A DNA stretch of 64,000 nucleotides from Paenibacillus mendelii (GTDB lineage: Bacteria; Bacillota; Bacilli; Paenibacillales; Paenibacillaceae). Made by a program: the position numbers and the translations under genes. Shown piece by piece: positions 27,746 through 37,851 of the stretch (positions are counted from its first letter, which is position 1; every line of letters begins with the position of its first letter). The notes under the pieces are model-generated. The model had not been told where the DNA came from. It searched no databases and worked only from the letters and a program-made list of their open reading frames with translations. The stretch lies in assembly GCF_024498075.1 (NCBI RefSeq), contig NZ_JANHOF010000012.1, positions 62,001 to 126,000 on the forward strand, in the 5' to 3' direction.

Positions 27746-29395
27746 ATGAAAAGAAGGAAAGCATCGTTGATGACATTATTAATCGCATGCCTTACGTTGA
27801 CACTCGTTCTTGGGGGATGCACATCGAATAACGGCGGGAACAATGCAGGCAGTGTCGGAAACGCCGGGGAGAACGGCCATGCCGGGAAAAGTGAGGGAGG
27901 AGCGGACGGGGGAGATGCGCAGCAGGAACCGCTGAAATTCGTATTCCACAATTTCTCCTCCAACGTATTGCAGCCGAACAATGAAATGTATGAATGGCTG
28001 AAGGCGAATAAGAAAGTGGATATCCAGTTCATCTCGGAGAAGGTTGGGGACAAAATCGTCGAGAAGCTCAATCTGATGCTGGCCGGTGGCGATGTCCCGG
28101 ACGTGATGGAGATAGAGAACTATGATGCGGCCGTTGAGATCGTGAAGAAGATGGGCGAAGCCGGCCTGGTCATTCCGATGAACGATTGGATTGCGAAATA
28201 CCCGGATCTGGTCAAATACGGGAATACCGAATACAACAATGCCGTGTACCGCAACAAGAAGGACGGCAATATATATATGATCCCGACCAACTTTGCCCAG
28301 CACGAAGCGATCTTGCAGGCCGATGTCGGACCGGCGATTCGGGAGGATTGGTTGAAGCTGGTTGGTATGGAGGCGCCCAAGACGCCGGATGAGCTGTACG
28401 AGGTGCTGAAGGCATTCCGGGACCAAATTCCAGACGTCAATGGCAAGAAGATTATTCCGGCGACGTTCGATGGAAACAAGCAGGGTATCGCCAGCGCTTG
28501 GACCCGCAGCTGGATGGATCTGTCGGTGGAGAACGGAACGCTCATGTTCCAATGGAACAACCCTGCAGTGGAAGAGTATATGGTGTACATGAACAAGCTG
28601 TATCGCGAGAAGCTGCTCGATCCGGAGATGCTTACTCAGCAGCCTGATCAATATATGGAGAAGCTCGCTTCGGGACGGGTGGGCTATACGGTCAGTATCT
28701 ATTGGGATATGGACAAGAACAATGCTGCTTTAAAGGCCGTAGATTCCGGAAGCCGATTTGTACCAATCGCGCCCTTCCGCGTGCCTGGCAAGCCGCTTCC
28801 CGAGTATGCGAATCCGAGTCCGAGGGCGTTCTCGGGGATCGTGGTCTCGAAGAAATTCGCCGAGAAAGGCGATAATCTGGTGCGTCTGATGGAGTTCCTG
28901 AACTGGAATGCGACCAATGACGGTGCTAGAGTGCTCAACTACGGCGAGGAAGGCAAATATTACGCGAAGAATGCCGAGGGTCTCTACGATATGAAACCGG
29001 AATATAAAACGGAGCGGGATAAGCCGAACAGCGATTTTATTCCGAGGACGGGGCTAGGAGTCTATAATCTGCTGCGCTTCATGATCGTTCCCGTCGAGTC
29101 TGTGAATCAGCGGACGGAAGAAGCACAAATGGGGAAAATTTGGGAGGAGGCCCGGGGTAAACCGCTGCCACTAGCTTACCAGTTGACGACGCCCGGTCCG
29201 ATCGAGCAGCAGAAGTGGGGCCAGATGTGGTCCGAGTTCGATAAGTGGCAGGCGAAGGCGATTTACGCCAAATCGGAGGAAGAGACTCGCAAGATCACGA
29301 AGGAAATGTTCGAAGCGTTTGAGACGAACGGCGGGCGCGATATCGTGAACGAAAGGTTGAAATCCATTCAAGAGTTTGAAGAAAACAACAACTAG
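27746..29395 (+). CDS. Extracellular sugar-binding lipoprotein (module 2)
   Basis: Receptor of the module-2 CUT1 importer, 549 residues. Lipoprotein signal with lipobox VLGGC (Cys25), followed by a Gly/Asn-rich flexible linker of about 35 residues, then a two-lobe binding fold (LNLMLAGGDVPDVMEIENYD is the usual hinge-proximal block). AAGGGGAGG lies 6 bases before the ATG. Ligand probably an oligosaccharide released by the surface hydrolase encoded next; this is from context only. Confidence 0.9.
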   Translation: MKRRKASLMTLLIACLTLTLVLGGCTSNNGGNNAGSVGNAGENGHAGKSEGGADGGDAQQEPLKFVFHNFSSNVLQPNNEMYEWLKANKKVDIQFISEKVGDKIVEKLNLMLAGGDVPDVMEIENYDAAVEIVKKMGEAGLVIPMNDWIAKYPDLVKYGNTEYNNAVYRNKKDGNIYMIPTNFAQHEAILQADVGPAIREDWLKLVGMEAPKTPDELYEVLKAFRDQIPDVNGKKIIPATFDGNKQGIASAWTRSWMDLSVENGTLMFQWNNPAVEEYMVYMNKLYREKLLDPEMLTQQPDQYMEKLASGRVGYTVSIYWDMDKNNAALKAVDSGSRFVPIAPFRVPGKPLPEYANPSPRAFSGIVVSKKFAEKGDNLVRLMEFLNWNATNDGARVLNYGEEGKYYAKNAEGLYDMKPEYKTERDKPNSDFIPRTGLGVYNLLRFMIVPVESVNQRTEEAQMGKIWEEARGKPLPLAYQLTTPGPIEQQKWGQMWSEFDKWQAKAIYAKSEEETRKITKEMFEAFETNGGRDIVNERLKSIQEFEENNN

Positions 29396-29418
29396 TATAC
29401 GACAAAGGTTGAAGGTGT

Positions 29419-29450
29419 GAAGTCTCCTATTGTTACGGATTGGAGGCTTC
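29419..29450 (+). terminator. Stem-loop after the module-2 binding-protein gene
   Basis: GAAGTCTCC and GGAGGCTTC form a 9-bp stem (one G-T pair) with a 14-base loop and no T-run. It lies 24 bases after the binding-protein stop. It may be a partial terminator or an mRNA-stabilising 3' end that raises binding-protein levels above the downstream gene. Confidence 0.45.
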
Positions 29451-29587
29451 GCATGCCGTGAAATGACTAAGCTGAAGGTGGACTCGAGATACACAAGCAG
29501 GCTTTCAATAAGGATGGGCCGAGGAGAGCATTGGCGGATTGGCTTTGGTCTGCTAACGAACTCTATTTTAAGGGACTGCGAGGTTGA

Positions 29588-32500
29588 ATGATGAAGATGA
29601 GAAGAAGAATATCGATTCTGATCGTTTGTCTCTTCACTGTTGTAAGCGTTTTATCGGGAGCGCGGCCGGCGGAGGCAGACCAAGCCGGGGATAAGCTGTA
29701 CATATTCGATCTGAAGGCGTTCATCGATCAGAAGAAGAGCATCAGCTCGAAGCTGGCCTATGATTATTTGAAGCTGGCGAGCGCGCTGCAGGGGCTGGCC
29801 AACCGGGAACAGCCCCAAATCTATTATTTCTATGAAACAAACGGCGTCGCGGCCCAATCGGGAATCGATACGGACCGGTACTGGTACGAGAAGCTGAACA
29901 AGCCCGGCGAATACTTAAGCGGGTTCGATAGTGTCACCGAAACCGACTTTTTCAGCCTGATGTCCCGTTTCGACAGTTTGTATGAAGGGATCGTTCTATG
30001 GGATGAGAATGTTCCAGCGACCGCTAATGTTGCTTCCACGATCGCGGGTGTGGATAAATTGCTGCCTGTCCGTTACGACCCTTCCGCCGGAAGCGTGTAT
30101 GACGAGATGGTCGTGCAGCGGGGAATCGAAGTCAAACGCAATTTGGTCGGGAAGTTTACCGGCACGGGAATGATCCCGGATATTGACCAGCCAAGCAGCG
30201 GAAGCGCCAAGAATGATGCTTATTTATGGGCGAAGGCCCTTTATCTGGACACGGGACGAACCCATCCGACACTGATGGCGAATGCGCTGGATGGCGTATC
30301 CTGGCATTTGGCGGAAGGACCGTTTAGCTTCAGCATGTATTCCGCGTATATACCGAAGCGAATGAACGTCGGAGAAGAGGTGGAAGTTGCGGTAACGGTC
30401 CAAAATGCTGGTCAGAAAGATTGGAAGCTTACTTCCTTGGACCGGTTGAAATCGGAGGGCGCCAATCAGCTCCAATGGATTCCGATCGGCGGCGGGTTCT
30501 CGGATAGTCTGACGGATCAGCGTATCTATTTGAATCCGGAAGACAGCATTGAGCCGGGCGAGCGCAAGACATTCCGCTTCCGGATCAAGGCACCGTCAGT
30601 ACCCGGCACATACATGTTCGCGGCCGGTATGGTAAGGGACGGCGTGCAGGTGATGAGCGGGCAAGCGCTGCACCGCGAAATCGAGATTGTTGCTGCTGAA
30701 CCCGAGGCACCAGGTTCGGAAGAGACGGAACCGGTCGAAGGCGGGCCGATGCAGCCTATCGATCAGGCTCATACGCCGGGCGGCGAGTTTAATGCCAAGT
30801 TCGCCTCGGGTAATATTCCGGACGTGATGAAGGCCGGACAGCGTATGAACGTTGCACTTACGGTCGACAACACAGGTACGACGGTATGGACGGCAGAAAC
30901 GCTTGACCGGCTGGGATCTCCGTCACAGAACGCGCTGAGGTGGGATCGGATGCTTGGTTATTCCGTAACGCCGGACAATCAACGGATCTATCTGGCCGAG
31001 GATGACCGAATCGAGTCCGGGCAGAGCAAGACGTTCACTTTTACGCTCGTCGCGCCGAGTACGCCCGGCAATTATGCCTTCGCGGCCGAAATGATTCGCG
31101 ATGGACACGCTTGGTACGGTAATCGCTATACGAAGACGATTGCAGTGACGCAGGACGGAGTGATTCCGGATCCGCCGGAGGAAGAACTGATCCCATACGA
31201 GCCGTTCATCTACCCGGATCTGTACAATACGAACCTGCCGAATGCCGACTATTATATTGCGAATAAGGCGTTCTTCTTCGATCTGAGTCCTGACCATACG
31301 AGCATACCGAATGACGACAAGGGACAGCCGTTGGGGACGGACTATAATACATTGACGTCACTGCTGCTCTCGCAAAACGAAAAAGCCGGACAAAACATTA
31401 TTACCGTGGGCGGATTCGTGCCATTCTTCATTAAATACTCGAACATGATCGACGACAGCGCCAATTACGATCCGGTCATGGCGGAATGGACGTATGTCGA
31501 TATTTTATCCAAATACAATGCACAGTTGGATGCGGATGCGTACGGCATGATCGGCATCAGTAACGCTTCCGTCTATCAGTCGGTTCCACCGCTTGCTGAG
31601 TACAAGCAGAACAACGACAAAGGTGCGAACGGAAAGACGTTTGATCCGAACAAGAAGTACGTCACGTTCTATATGTCCGATTATGACGCCGCATCCTGGA
31701 CCTATGGCGCTCTGCCGGCGATGTGGGATGATCCGAAACGCGGCGAGCTGCCGCTCGCCTGGTCACTCGTCCCCAATACGTCCAATCGGGTTCCGATGGT
31801 ATACAATCGCGTGTACAGCACACTCACACCCAATGATTATATTGTCGCGGGCGACAACGGAGCTGGTTATCTCAACCCGATGATGCTGACAGCAGGGAAT
31901 CGGCCGGATGGGCTTCCTCCATTCCTGAATGTTTGGGAAGCGTACAATAAGCAATGGTTTGCCAAATACGACCTCGATATTACCGGGTTTCTGATCAGTG
32001 GCCTATCGTGGACGGTGTCCAAAGAGGTTCAGGAGGCATACAGCCGGATTTCACCTGCAGGAGTCGGCACAAACAGCGGCTTCGAGGAGCCAATCGTAAA
32101 CGGTACGCCGTTCGCAGCGGTTTCCTCACTGGGCTGGGTTCAGGAGACCGATCCTGTCGCGCTCGGGAAGAAGCTGGCGACGGCGCTGAAGCGGACGCCA
32201 AACTTCCTGAACACCCGCATTCTGCTGACGAAGCCAAGCGTCATCGTGGACGCGGTCGACTATGTGAAGACCCATTATCCGGAGCTCGACTTTGAGGTTG
32301 TCGATCCGTATACGTATTTCCGCTTGTATAAGGAAGCAGGGACACCCGTCGGCGATTCGGCAAGGCAATATACCTCGATGAAGGCCGATGCCCGGATAAC
32401 CGTTGACGGGAAACTGGACGATTCGGAATGGAAAGGAGCAGAGGAGCTCACGGTCAGCAAGAACGCGGACGACGTGAAGAAGTTCGGTACGGTATGGGGC

Positions 32501-34072
32501 GGCATTGCGGAAGATGAAGATCTGACGGCACGATACCGGATCAAATGGGATGATGAGAACCTGTACTTCTCGGAGCGACGTACGGCGAATGCGCTCCATT
32601 TCACCGAAACCGGAGAGAAGATGTACCTCTCCGACGCGACGATGCTTTTCCTTGATTTGAAGAACGAGAAATCGGGCTTCGCCTTCCGGGACGGCGATTA
32701 CGCGATCTTCATGACGCCCGGTGGTCCAGATGGAAAGCCGCATATCTTCCTGCGTGAAGGCCGTAGCGGGGGCCAGGTGGAATATACGTTAGATGGCGCC
32801 GAAGGCGTGGAGCTGGCCTCGCATATCGAGGGCACGACCTATAAGCTGGAAGCAAAGATTCCTTGGAGCAAGCTGCAGGTTGCTCCATTCCAGCCCAAGA
32901 AGGGCGGGAAGATCGGCATGACGCTGCTTGCTACGCATGACGGCGGCCTTGATAAATGGGGCCAGATCATGTGGGTCGGCAACGGTGACGATCAATCGAA
33001 CTGGGGCGATATGAAATTCGTGCAGGGGGAACCAATTCCCGGAGACGGCGGCGGCAATGGAGGCAGCATACCGGGCGGCTACTGGCCGGCAGCGGCCTCA
33101 AGCCCGAACAAGATGGAGTCCATAATCGCTGTGAGAGGTTCAGGGACGGTCAAGCTGGGCGAAGAGCTTGTGCTGGACATACCGGCAGACGCTTCGGAGC
33201 AAGCGATGCGCATCACGATCGAGAAGCTGACCGGAATCGCGGGATTGATCGGCGACGATGATGTCCTCTTAAGCTCCGTGTTTGAGCTGCTCAAAGATAC
33301 CGAGGGCAAGTTCAGCAAGCCGGTCAAGATCAAGATGGTGTTCGATCCGTCGAAATTGAAGCCGGGACAACGGGCAGTCATCGCGTACTATGACGAAGCG
33401 GCCAAGAAATGGATAGAGATCGGCGGAATCGTTGAAGGCAGCGCGATTACCGCAGAAGTGGTTCACTTCACCAAGTTCGCCGTTATGGGCTTGCCAGAGC
33501 AAGCGAAACCGGATCCGGAAACGGAGATCGGCATTTCCTTCACGGACACGGCCGGACATTGGGCGGCGAACCGCATTGCGGAAGCAGCGACGAGGGGAAT
33601 CGTCAAGGGATACGACGATGGAAGCTTCAGACCAGGCGCTGCGATTACCCGGGCGGAATTCGTGGCAATGCTCATTAGAGCTATCCAGCCGGGTGGTGAA
33701 CCAGGGGCCCTTGCATTCAAGGACGCAGACCGGATTGGGAGCTGGGCCAAGGATGCGCTGGCATTGGCCGTAGGAGCGGGGATCGTAACCGGCTATGGAG
33801 ACGGCACGATCCGTCCGGACGACGCCGTGACCCGTGCAGAAATGACGGCAATGACCTTGAGAGCGGCTGGTATTCCGGCAGCGGAGGCGGCGAAGACGAC
33901 ATTCACCGACGATGCGAAGTTAGCCGCGTGGGCGAGGGGCTTCATAGCCGAAGCCGCAGAGCAGGGCTTCGTTCACGGCAAGGGCGGCAACCGGTTTGCA
34001 CCGGACGATCGGTCGTCTAGGGCGGAAGCAGTCGTGCTGTTGTTGAATGTCTTGGAGAGCAAGGAAGGGTAG
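29588..34072 (+). CDS. S-layer-anchored GxGYxYP putative glycoside hydrolase with inserted Ig-like domains
   Basis: Large secreted enzyme of 1494 residues. Signal peptide 1-30 (cut near ARPAEA). GxGYxYP N-terminal part about 35-245, two tandem Ig-like repeats of the NBR1/BRCA1-neighbour type at about 250-365 and 400-520 separated by a Pro/Glu linker, the GxGYxYP C-terminal part about 535-925 with the signature-like AGDNGAGYLNP, a DOMON/CBM9-like carbohydrate-binding domain about 928-1150, a Gly linker, a beta-rich ZU5-like domain about 1175-1300, and three SLH domains about 1315-1492 (each with TRAE-type or SRAE motifs) that bind cell-wall polymer. The two Ig domains lie inside the hydrolase region. 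GxGYxYP proteins are putative polysaccharide hydrolases without a well-defined substrate. Position after module 2 suggests it releases the transported sugar. Confidence 0.88.
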   Translation: MMKMRRRISILIVCLFTVVSVLSGARPAEADQAGDKLYIFDLKAFIDQKKSISSKLAYDYLKLASALQGLANREQPQIYYFYETNGVAAQSGIDTDRYWYEKLNKPGEYLSGFDSVTETDFFSLMSRFDSLYEGIVLWDENVPATANVASTIAGVDKLLPVRYDPSAGSVYDEMVVQRGIEVKRNLVGKFTGTGMIPDIDQPSSGSAKNDAYLWAKALYLDTGRTHPTLMANALDGVSWHLAEGPFSFSMYSAYIPKRMNVGEEVEVAVTVQNAGQKDWKLTSLDRLKSEGANQLQWIPIGGGFSDSLTDQRIYLNPEDSIEPGERKTFRFRIKAPSVPGTYMFAAGMVRDGVQVMSGQALHREIEIVAAEPEAPGSEETEPVEGGPMQPIDQAHTPGGEFNAKFASGNIPDVMKAGQRMNVALTVDNTGTTVWTAETLDRLGSPSQNALRWDRMLGYSVTPDNQRIYLAEDDRIESGQSKTFTFTLVAPSTPGNYAFAAEMIRDGHAWYGNRYTKTIAVTQDGVIPDPPEEELIPYEPFIYPDLYNTNLPNADYYIANKAFFFDLSPDHTSIPNDDKGQPLGTDYNTLTSLLLSQNEKAGQNIITVGGFVPFFIKYSNMIDDSANYDPVMAEWTYVDILSKYNAQLDADAYGMIGISNASVYQSVPPLAEYKQNNDKGANGKTFDPNKKYVTFYMSDYDAASWTYGALPAMWDDPKRGELPLAWSLVPNTSNRVPMVYNRVYSTLTPNDYIVAGDNGAGYLNPMMLTAGNRPDGLPPFLNVWEAYNKQWFAKYDLDITGFLISGLSWTVSKEVQEAYSRISPAGVGTNSGFEEPIVNGTPFAAVSSLGWVQETDPVALGKKLATALKRTPNFLNTRILLTKPSVIVDAVDYVKTHYPELDFEVVDPYTYFRLYKEAGTPVGDSARQYTSMKADARITVDGKLDDSEWKGAEELTVSKNADDVKKFGTVWGGIAEDEDLTARYRIKWDDENLYFSERRTANALHFTETGEKMYLSDATMLFLDLKNEKSGFAFRDGDYAIFMTPGGPDGKPHIFLREGRSGGQVEYTLDGAEGVELASHIEGTTYKLEAKIPWSKLQVAPFQPKKGGKIGMTLLATHDGGLDKWGQIMWVGNGDDQSNWGDMKFVQGEPIPGDGGGNGGSIPGGYWPAAASSPNKMESIIAVRGSGTVKLGEELVLDIPADASEQAMRITIEKLTGIAGLIGDDDVLLSSVFELLKDTEGKFSKPVKIKMVFDPSKLKPGQRAVIAYYDEAAKKWIEIGGIVEGSAITAEVVHFTKFAVMGLPEQAKPDPETEIGISFTDTAGHWAANRIAEAATRGIVKGYDDGSFRPGAAITRAEFVAMLIRAIQPGGEPGALAFKDADRIGSWAKDALALAVGAGIVTGYGDGTIRPDDAVTRAEMTAMTLRAAGIPAAEAAKTTFTDDAKLAAWARGFIAEAAEQGFVHGKGGNRFAPDDRSSRAEAVVLLLNVLESKEG

Positions 34073-34091
34073 AGCGAATCGGAGATGTAAA

Positions 34092-34122
34092 GGGCCGTCC
34101 GGCGATGCCGGACGGTCCTCTG
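34092..34122 (+). terminator. Hairpin after the SLH hydrolase gene
   Basis: GGCCGTCCGGC and GCCGGACGGTCC form an 11-bp GC-rich stem with a 3-base loop, 20 bases after the stop codon. The T-run is poor, but position and strength fit a terminator. Confidence 0.6.
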
Positions 34123-34236
34123 TCGAACCGCTATAAGGTCATCTTCTATTATTTCTGGGTATTCTCCTACTGGTTTATTACACGATGCAGGAAACGAACA
34201 ACGATGGCCGAATACATAATCTACCAAGGAGGGATT

Positions 34237-34947
34237 ATGATGTCGGCCGTTGTGTCTCAATTCGTACTTACAGACGAGATGGTAGAAGAATTTTATCGGG
34301 AAGGCTATTTCTATGCACCAGGCTTTATTACGCTAGAGACCGTAGATGCGATCAACCAGGAGCATCAAGCATTTGCAAGCAGCTCAAGCAATGGGGAATG
34401 GAGGTCAAACCCGTTCACGCACTTCGACAAGCACGGCCAGCAGTATCCGGCTACCGCTCATATGCTCCGGGATCCTCAGGTTGTAGGGGTACTGGAAGGA
34501 ATTCTTGGCGATGCCGCACGTCTGTGGATGGGCATGTACGCTGTCGTGCCGCCTCGCGGCAAAGGCTTGGAATGGCATCAGGACAACCAGTACACGCATA
34601 TCCTCGGTCATATGTTGAACGGCTTTATTGCATTGGACACCATAACAGAGGAGAATGCCGGTCTATGGATTGCTCCCCGCTCGCATCGTTCAGGGAGACA
34701 GCCGAATCTGAATGAAGAAGGGGCTCACCGCCGTGCCGCCGCACCGGAGAACGGCATGCCCTGCAAGGCCATGAAACCGGGAGACGCCGTATTCTTTCAT
34801 CGGGAAACGCTTCATCATAGCAAAAGCAATCATACAGACAGCCATAGACGCGCTTTCGCGTTTCAAGCATCATCGTATTCAGCACGCTACGCTGAAACGG
34901 GTAAACCGCTCCTCGATCGTGAGCTATTGTCAAGCAAGACCCGATAA
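34237..34947 (+). CDS. Phytanoyl-CoA dioxygenase (PhyH) family protein
   Basis: Predicted Fe(II)/2-oxoglutarate-dependent oxygenase, 236 residues from the ATG at 34237; the ATG at 34240 is equally possible and AAGGAGGG precedes both. The iron triad is visible: His114 and Asp116 (LEWHQDNQYTHIL), a distal His around 193-194 (FFHRETLHHS), and Arg204/205 for 2-oxoglutarate. WIAPRSHRSG is the usual PhyH block. Substrate unknown; PhyH proteins hydroxylate a wide range of small molecules. It follows the polysaccharide module but has its own hairpin-bounded unit. Confidence 0.85.
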   Translation: MMSAVVSQFVLTDEMVEEFYREGYFYAPGFITLETVDAINQEHQAFASSSSNGEWRSNPFTHFDKHGQQYPATAHMLRDPQVVGVLEGILGDAARLWMGMYAVVPPRGKGLEWHQDNQYTHILGHMLNGFIALDTITEENAGLWIAPRSHRSGRQPNLNEEGAHRRAAAPENGMPCKAMKPGDAVFFHRETLHHSKSNHTDSHRRAFAFQASSYSARYAETGKPLLDRELLSSKTR

Positions 34948-35057
34948 TCTGTAGGGTGATAGCGAGACAGAGTGATTAATCATTGGAATAAAAAGGGGCA
35001 AGCTGCGGTTAGGTGAAGCCTCGAATTGATTCGCCATGATCGAACCAATTGCAAATA

Positions 35058-35102
35058 CAGCCTTAGTTTGAATCTCATCAGAACTAAGGCTGTTTGTTTT
35101 GT
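35058..35102 (+). terminator. Terminator downstream of the PhyH gene
   Basis: CAGCCTTAGTT and AACTAAGGCTG form a perfect 11-bp stem with a 13-base loop, followed by TTTGTTTTG. Confidence 0.8.
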
Positions 35103-35242
35103 ACGTGGATATGAAGAAGTCGTAAATTCCTTTATTAATGTAGAGAAGAAATATTACGAGATGTTATATTAATCAGTGTTCCGGGCATCTCTCGGACGGT
35201 TTGCTGTTCAAAAAAGAAATAGCCAAGGAGGAATAACAGCAC

Positions 35243-36454
35243 GTGGAAAAGAAGGATGTCGCCTTCCAACATGAACCTCAGAGCAGAGCACGGGCTCTTC
35301 TGGAAGTCTGGACGGTATCGACTAAGCTCGGTCTTACCTCATTCGGAGGTCCAATCGCTCATCTGGGTTACTTTCATAACGAATACGTACGCCGCCGCAG
35401 ATGGATGGACGAACGCAGCTATGCGGATCTGGTCGCGCTGTGCCAGTTTTTACCCGGTCCTGCCAGCAGTCAGGTTGGTATCGGCATCGGCGTGATACGC
35501 GCAGGATTGCTCGGCGGGCTGACGGCTTGGCTTGGATTTACGCTGCCGTCGGTGATTGCGCTGGCTCTGTTCGCCTTCATATTACAGGGATTCGATATTG
35601 GTAGCGCGGGATGGATTCACGGTCTTAAGATCGTCGCCGTAGCTATCGTCGCACAGGCTGTACTGGGCATGGGGCAAAAGCTGACCCCCGACCGCAGCAG
35701 GGCAACAATCGCAATCTTGGTTGCGTCCGCCACGCTCTTATGGCAGACTGCTTTCACCCAAGTTCTGCTTATTGTCGCTGCGGGTATTGTCGGCATGATG
35801 TTATATCGAAAAACGGCTGCTCCGGAAGCATCCGGCCTATCTGTACCTATAAGCCGAGGGGTTGCCGTCCTATGCTTGGCAGTGTTCTTTGGACTCCTCA
35901 TTCTGCTGCCTCTGCTCAGGCAATATGCTGCCGCGGACTGGCTGTCCTTATTTGACAGCTTCTATCGGTCAGGGTCGCTTGTATTTGGAGGAGGGCATGT
36001 CGTCCTTCCGCTGCTCGAACGCGAAGTCGTGCCGACAGGGTGGGTCAGCGAGGCAGATTTCTTGGCCGGATATGGGGCGGCGCAAGCTGTACCTGGACCG
36101 TTATTTACCTTTGCCGGGTATCTGGGAGCGATGATAAGCGGGATTAAGGGTGCTTTAATAGGCACAGCGGCTATTTTTCTGCCTGCTTTTCTGTTGATCG
36201 TGGGGGCACTGCCGTTCTGGAATTCTTTGCGGACAAGCCCGAAGGTTCAAGGGGCGCTAATCGGGATCAACGCAGCCGTTGTCGGCATCCTGCTGGCGGC
36301 ACTTTATAATCCGATTTGGACGACAGCGATTCTATCTCCTGCCGACTTTGCCTTGGCTTCGATTCTGTTTGCGATGCTCGTCTTCTGGAAGCTTCCGCCG
36401 TGGGTTGTCGTGATTGCAGGTGCGATTGGCGGGGCGTTAATGGCACTTGTTTGA
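35243..36454 (+). CDS. chrA: Chromate transporter, ChrA family (two-domain)
   Basis: Membrane exporter of the CHR family, 403 residues, the long form with two homologous halves. The N-terminal half carries the conserved TSFGGPIAHLGYFHNEYVRR and LCQFLPGPASSQVGIGIG blocks; the C-terminal half repeats them as FGGGHVVLPLLEREVV and GYGAAQAVPGPLFTFAGYLG. About ten hydrophobic helices. The start is a GTG at 35243 with AAGGAGG 11 bases upstream. Family members expel chromate, but many homologues have untested substrates. It appears monocistronic. Confidence 0.92.
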   Translation: MEKKDVAFQHEPQSRARALLEVWTVSTKLGLTSFGGPIAHLGYFHNEYVRRRRWMDERSYADLVALCQFLPGPASSQVGIGIGVIRAGLLGGLTAWLGFTLPSVIALALFAFILQGFDIGSAGWIHGLKIVAVAIVAQAVLGMGQKLTPDRSRATIAILVASATLLWQTAFTQVLLIVAAGIVGMMLYRKTAAPEASGLSVPISRGVAVLCLAVFFGLLILLPLLRQYAAADWLSLFDSFYRSGSLVFGGGHVVLPLLEREVVPTGWVSEADFLAGYGAAQAVPGPLFTFAGYLGAMISGIKGALIGTAAIFLPAFLLIVGALPFWNSLRTSPKVQGALIGINAAVVGILLAALYNPIWTTAILSPADFALASILFAMLVFWKLPPWVVVIAGAIGGALMALV

Positions 36455-36568
36455 CTTTCGATAGGGCTGGCTGCCCATCACCGGCCGCAGGGCGAATGAA
36501 TTCGCGCATTGATTTCCTGTAAGTCTGCTGCGAATGAACAGATTCGCCCCTTGGCGTCGGTGCGTCCT

Positions 36569-37408
36569 TTATTTGTCGGATTCCCCGGAAGCCGGTTCGA
36601 CCGGCTCAGGATAGCCGAATTGCCTCGAGATTTCGAGCGCGGTCTGCTGTACCTTGTGCCCAATAACGGGTATGTCGTGAATCGGCAGGTCGGCGCGCAA
36701 TGCGGTGATGCTGATCGCAGCCTTCAGCTGGCCATGATGATCCAATATGGCGGATCCGATGCAGCGAATCCCCGATTCTCCTTCTTCGTCCTCGACCGCA
36801 TAGCCTTGGGTGCGAATCGCTTCCAAAGCTTCCTTGAAATCCTTCCATCTCGTAATGGTGTTTTCCGTTCTGGCGGGAAGTCCGTTCTCCTGCACGATTT
36901 TGTTCAGCAGGGTGAGCGGGATATTCGCCGCGATCGCTTTTCCGACGCCGGAAGCGTGCAAGGCTTGACGCTGACCGATATACGTCGAGAACTTAACGAA
37001 GCTGTGATTGTCCACCTTCTCCACATACATCGCCTGCCCGTCGTCGAGAACGGCCAAATGTACGCAAAAACCAGTCTCTTGCAGCAGTTTATCCATATAT
37101 GGCCTAGCCACGCTTCGGATATCCAGCTTGTGGAGCAAGCTGAGTCCGATATGGATAAAGGAGTTACCGAGCTCATACTTCCCGTCAGCCGTTTTCGCGA
37201 TATACCTGTGCTGCTCGAGCGTATTCAAGATAAAGAAAACGCTCGTCTTTGGCATGTCGGCCAGTTTGCAAAGCTCACTTACTCCGATCGGCTCACCTCG
37301 GGCAGATAGCGTTTCGATCAGGGAAATCGCCTTATCCAATGCGGGGACGTTATACTTTTTAGTCAGTTCCACCTTTAACACCTCGCTTGCTTTTGAAAAC
37401 GATTCCAT
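36569..37408 (-). CDS. IclR-family transcriptional regulator
   Basis: DNA-binding regulator of 279 residues with winged helix-turn-helix about 20-80 (GVSELCKLADMPKTSVFFIL) and the IclR effector-binding domain about 90-260 (LHASGVGKAIAANIP, GIRCIGSAILD). The open-frame ATG at 37408 has no ribosome binding site; a GTG at 37372 (VELTKKYNVP) has GAGGTG 6 bases upstream and is a good alternative, giving 267 residues. Divergent from the peptide-type ABC operon at 38011-43421, its most likely target. Confidence 0.9.
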   Translation of the reverse strand: MESFSKASEVLKVELTKKYNVPALDKAISLIETLSARGEPIGVSELCKLADMPKTSVFFILNTLEQHRYIAKTADGKYELGNSFIHIGLSLLHKLDIRSVARPYMDKLLQETGFCVHLAVLDDGQAMYVEKVDNHSFVKFSTYIGQRQALHASGVGKAIAANIPLTLLNKIVQENGLPARTENTITRWKDFKEALEAIRTQGYAVEDEEGESGIRCIGSAILDHHGQLKAAISITALRADLPIHDIPVIGHKVQQTALEISRQFGYPEPVEPASGESDK

Positions 37409-37783
37409 TTGTGCTCGATAGCGAAAATAAAGGGTATGAGGCGCAACTTTTTTGCCAGTATAACATGTCCCTCACGATAAATGAACACTTTTTTTAAACA
37501 CCATTTAAATATTGAGCTATAAATGAGTCTTTAGGCTCTGAAAACAGGTTGGGAAAGGAGGGGAATTGCAAGAAAATCATGTGAATAGGAGGAAATAGTT
37601 CGAATTTGTGAATCAATGAGGACTGAAATCATTAGAACGACGTTCTTAATGCGTCGAATTCCCGACTAATCGACTAATATTCTATAGAAAACGCTGCGGT
37701 TTTTTACGTTGTTATTGTGTTTGTAATCGTCATTTCAGTCATTTGTTTATGAATAAAGTGATTATTTTATAATAAATTACATG

Positions 37784-37813
37784 TTGACATATGTTTATAA
37801 TAGCGATTATATT
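37784..37813 (+). promoter_or_regulatory. Promoter of the Opp/Dpp-type transporter operon
   Basis: TTGACA at 37784-37789 (perfect -35) and TATATT at 37808-37813 are 18 bases apart. The TAAACATTGTTTA palindrome begins 17 bases after the -10 box, a position where a bound repressor would block transcription. The first gene starts about 190 bases further on. Confidence 0.6.
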
Positions 37814-37851
37814 ATCCTTATCATTTTTATAAACATTGTTTAAATGTGTTG

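Noticed and set aside
36454-36569. Terminator between chrA and the convergent IclR gene
   Set aside because: I looked for a bidirectional hairpin in this 114-base gap but saw none strong enough to report.
36509-37309. 266-codon plus-strand frame opposite the IclR gene
   Set aside because: The minus strand encodes an evident IclR protein with helix-turn-helix and effector domains; the plus frame has no similarity or ribosome binding site.
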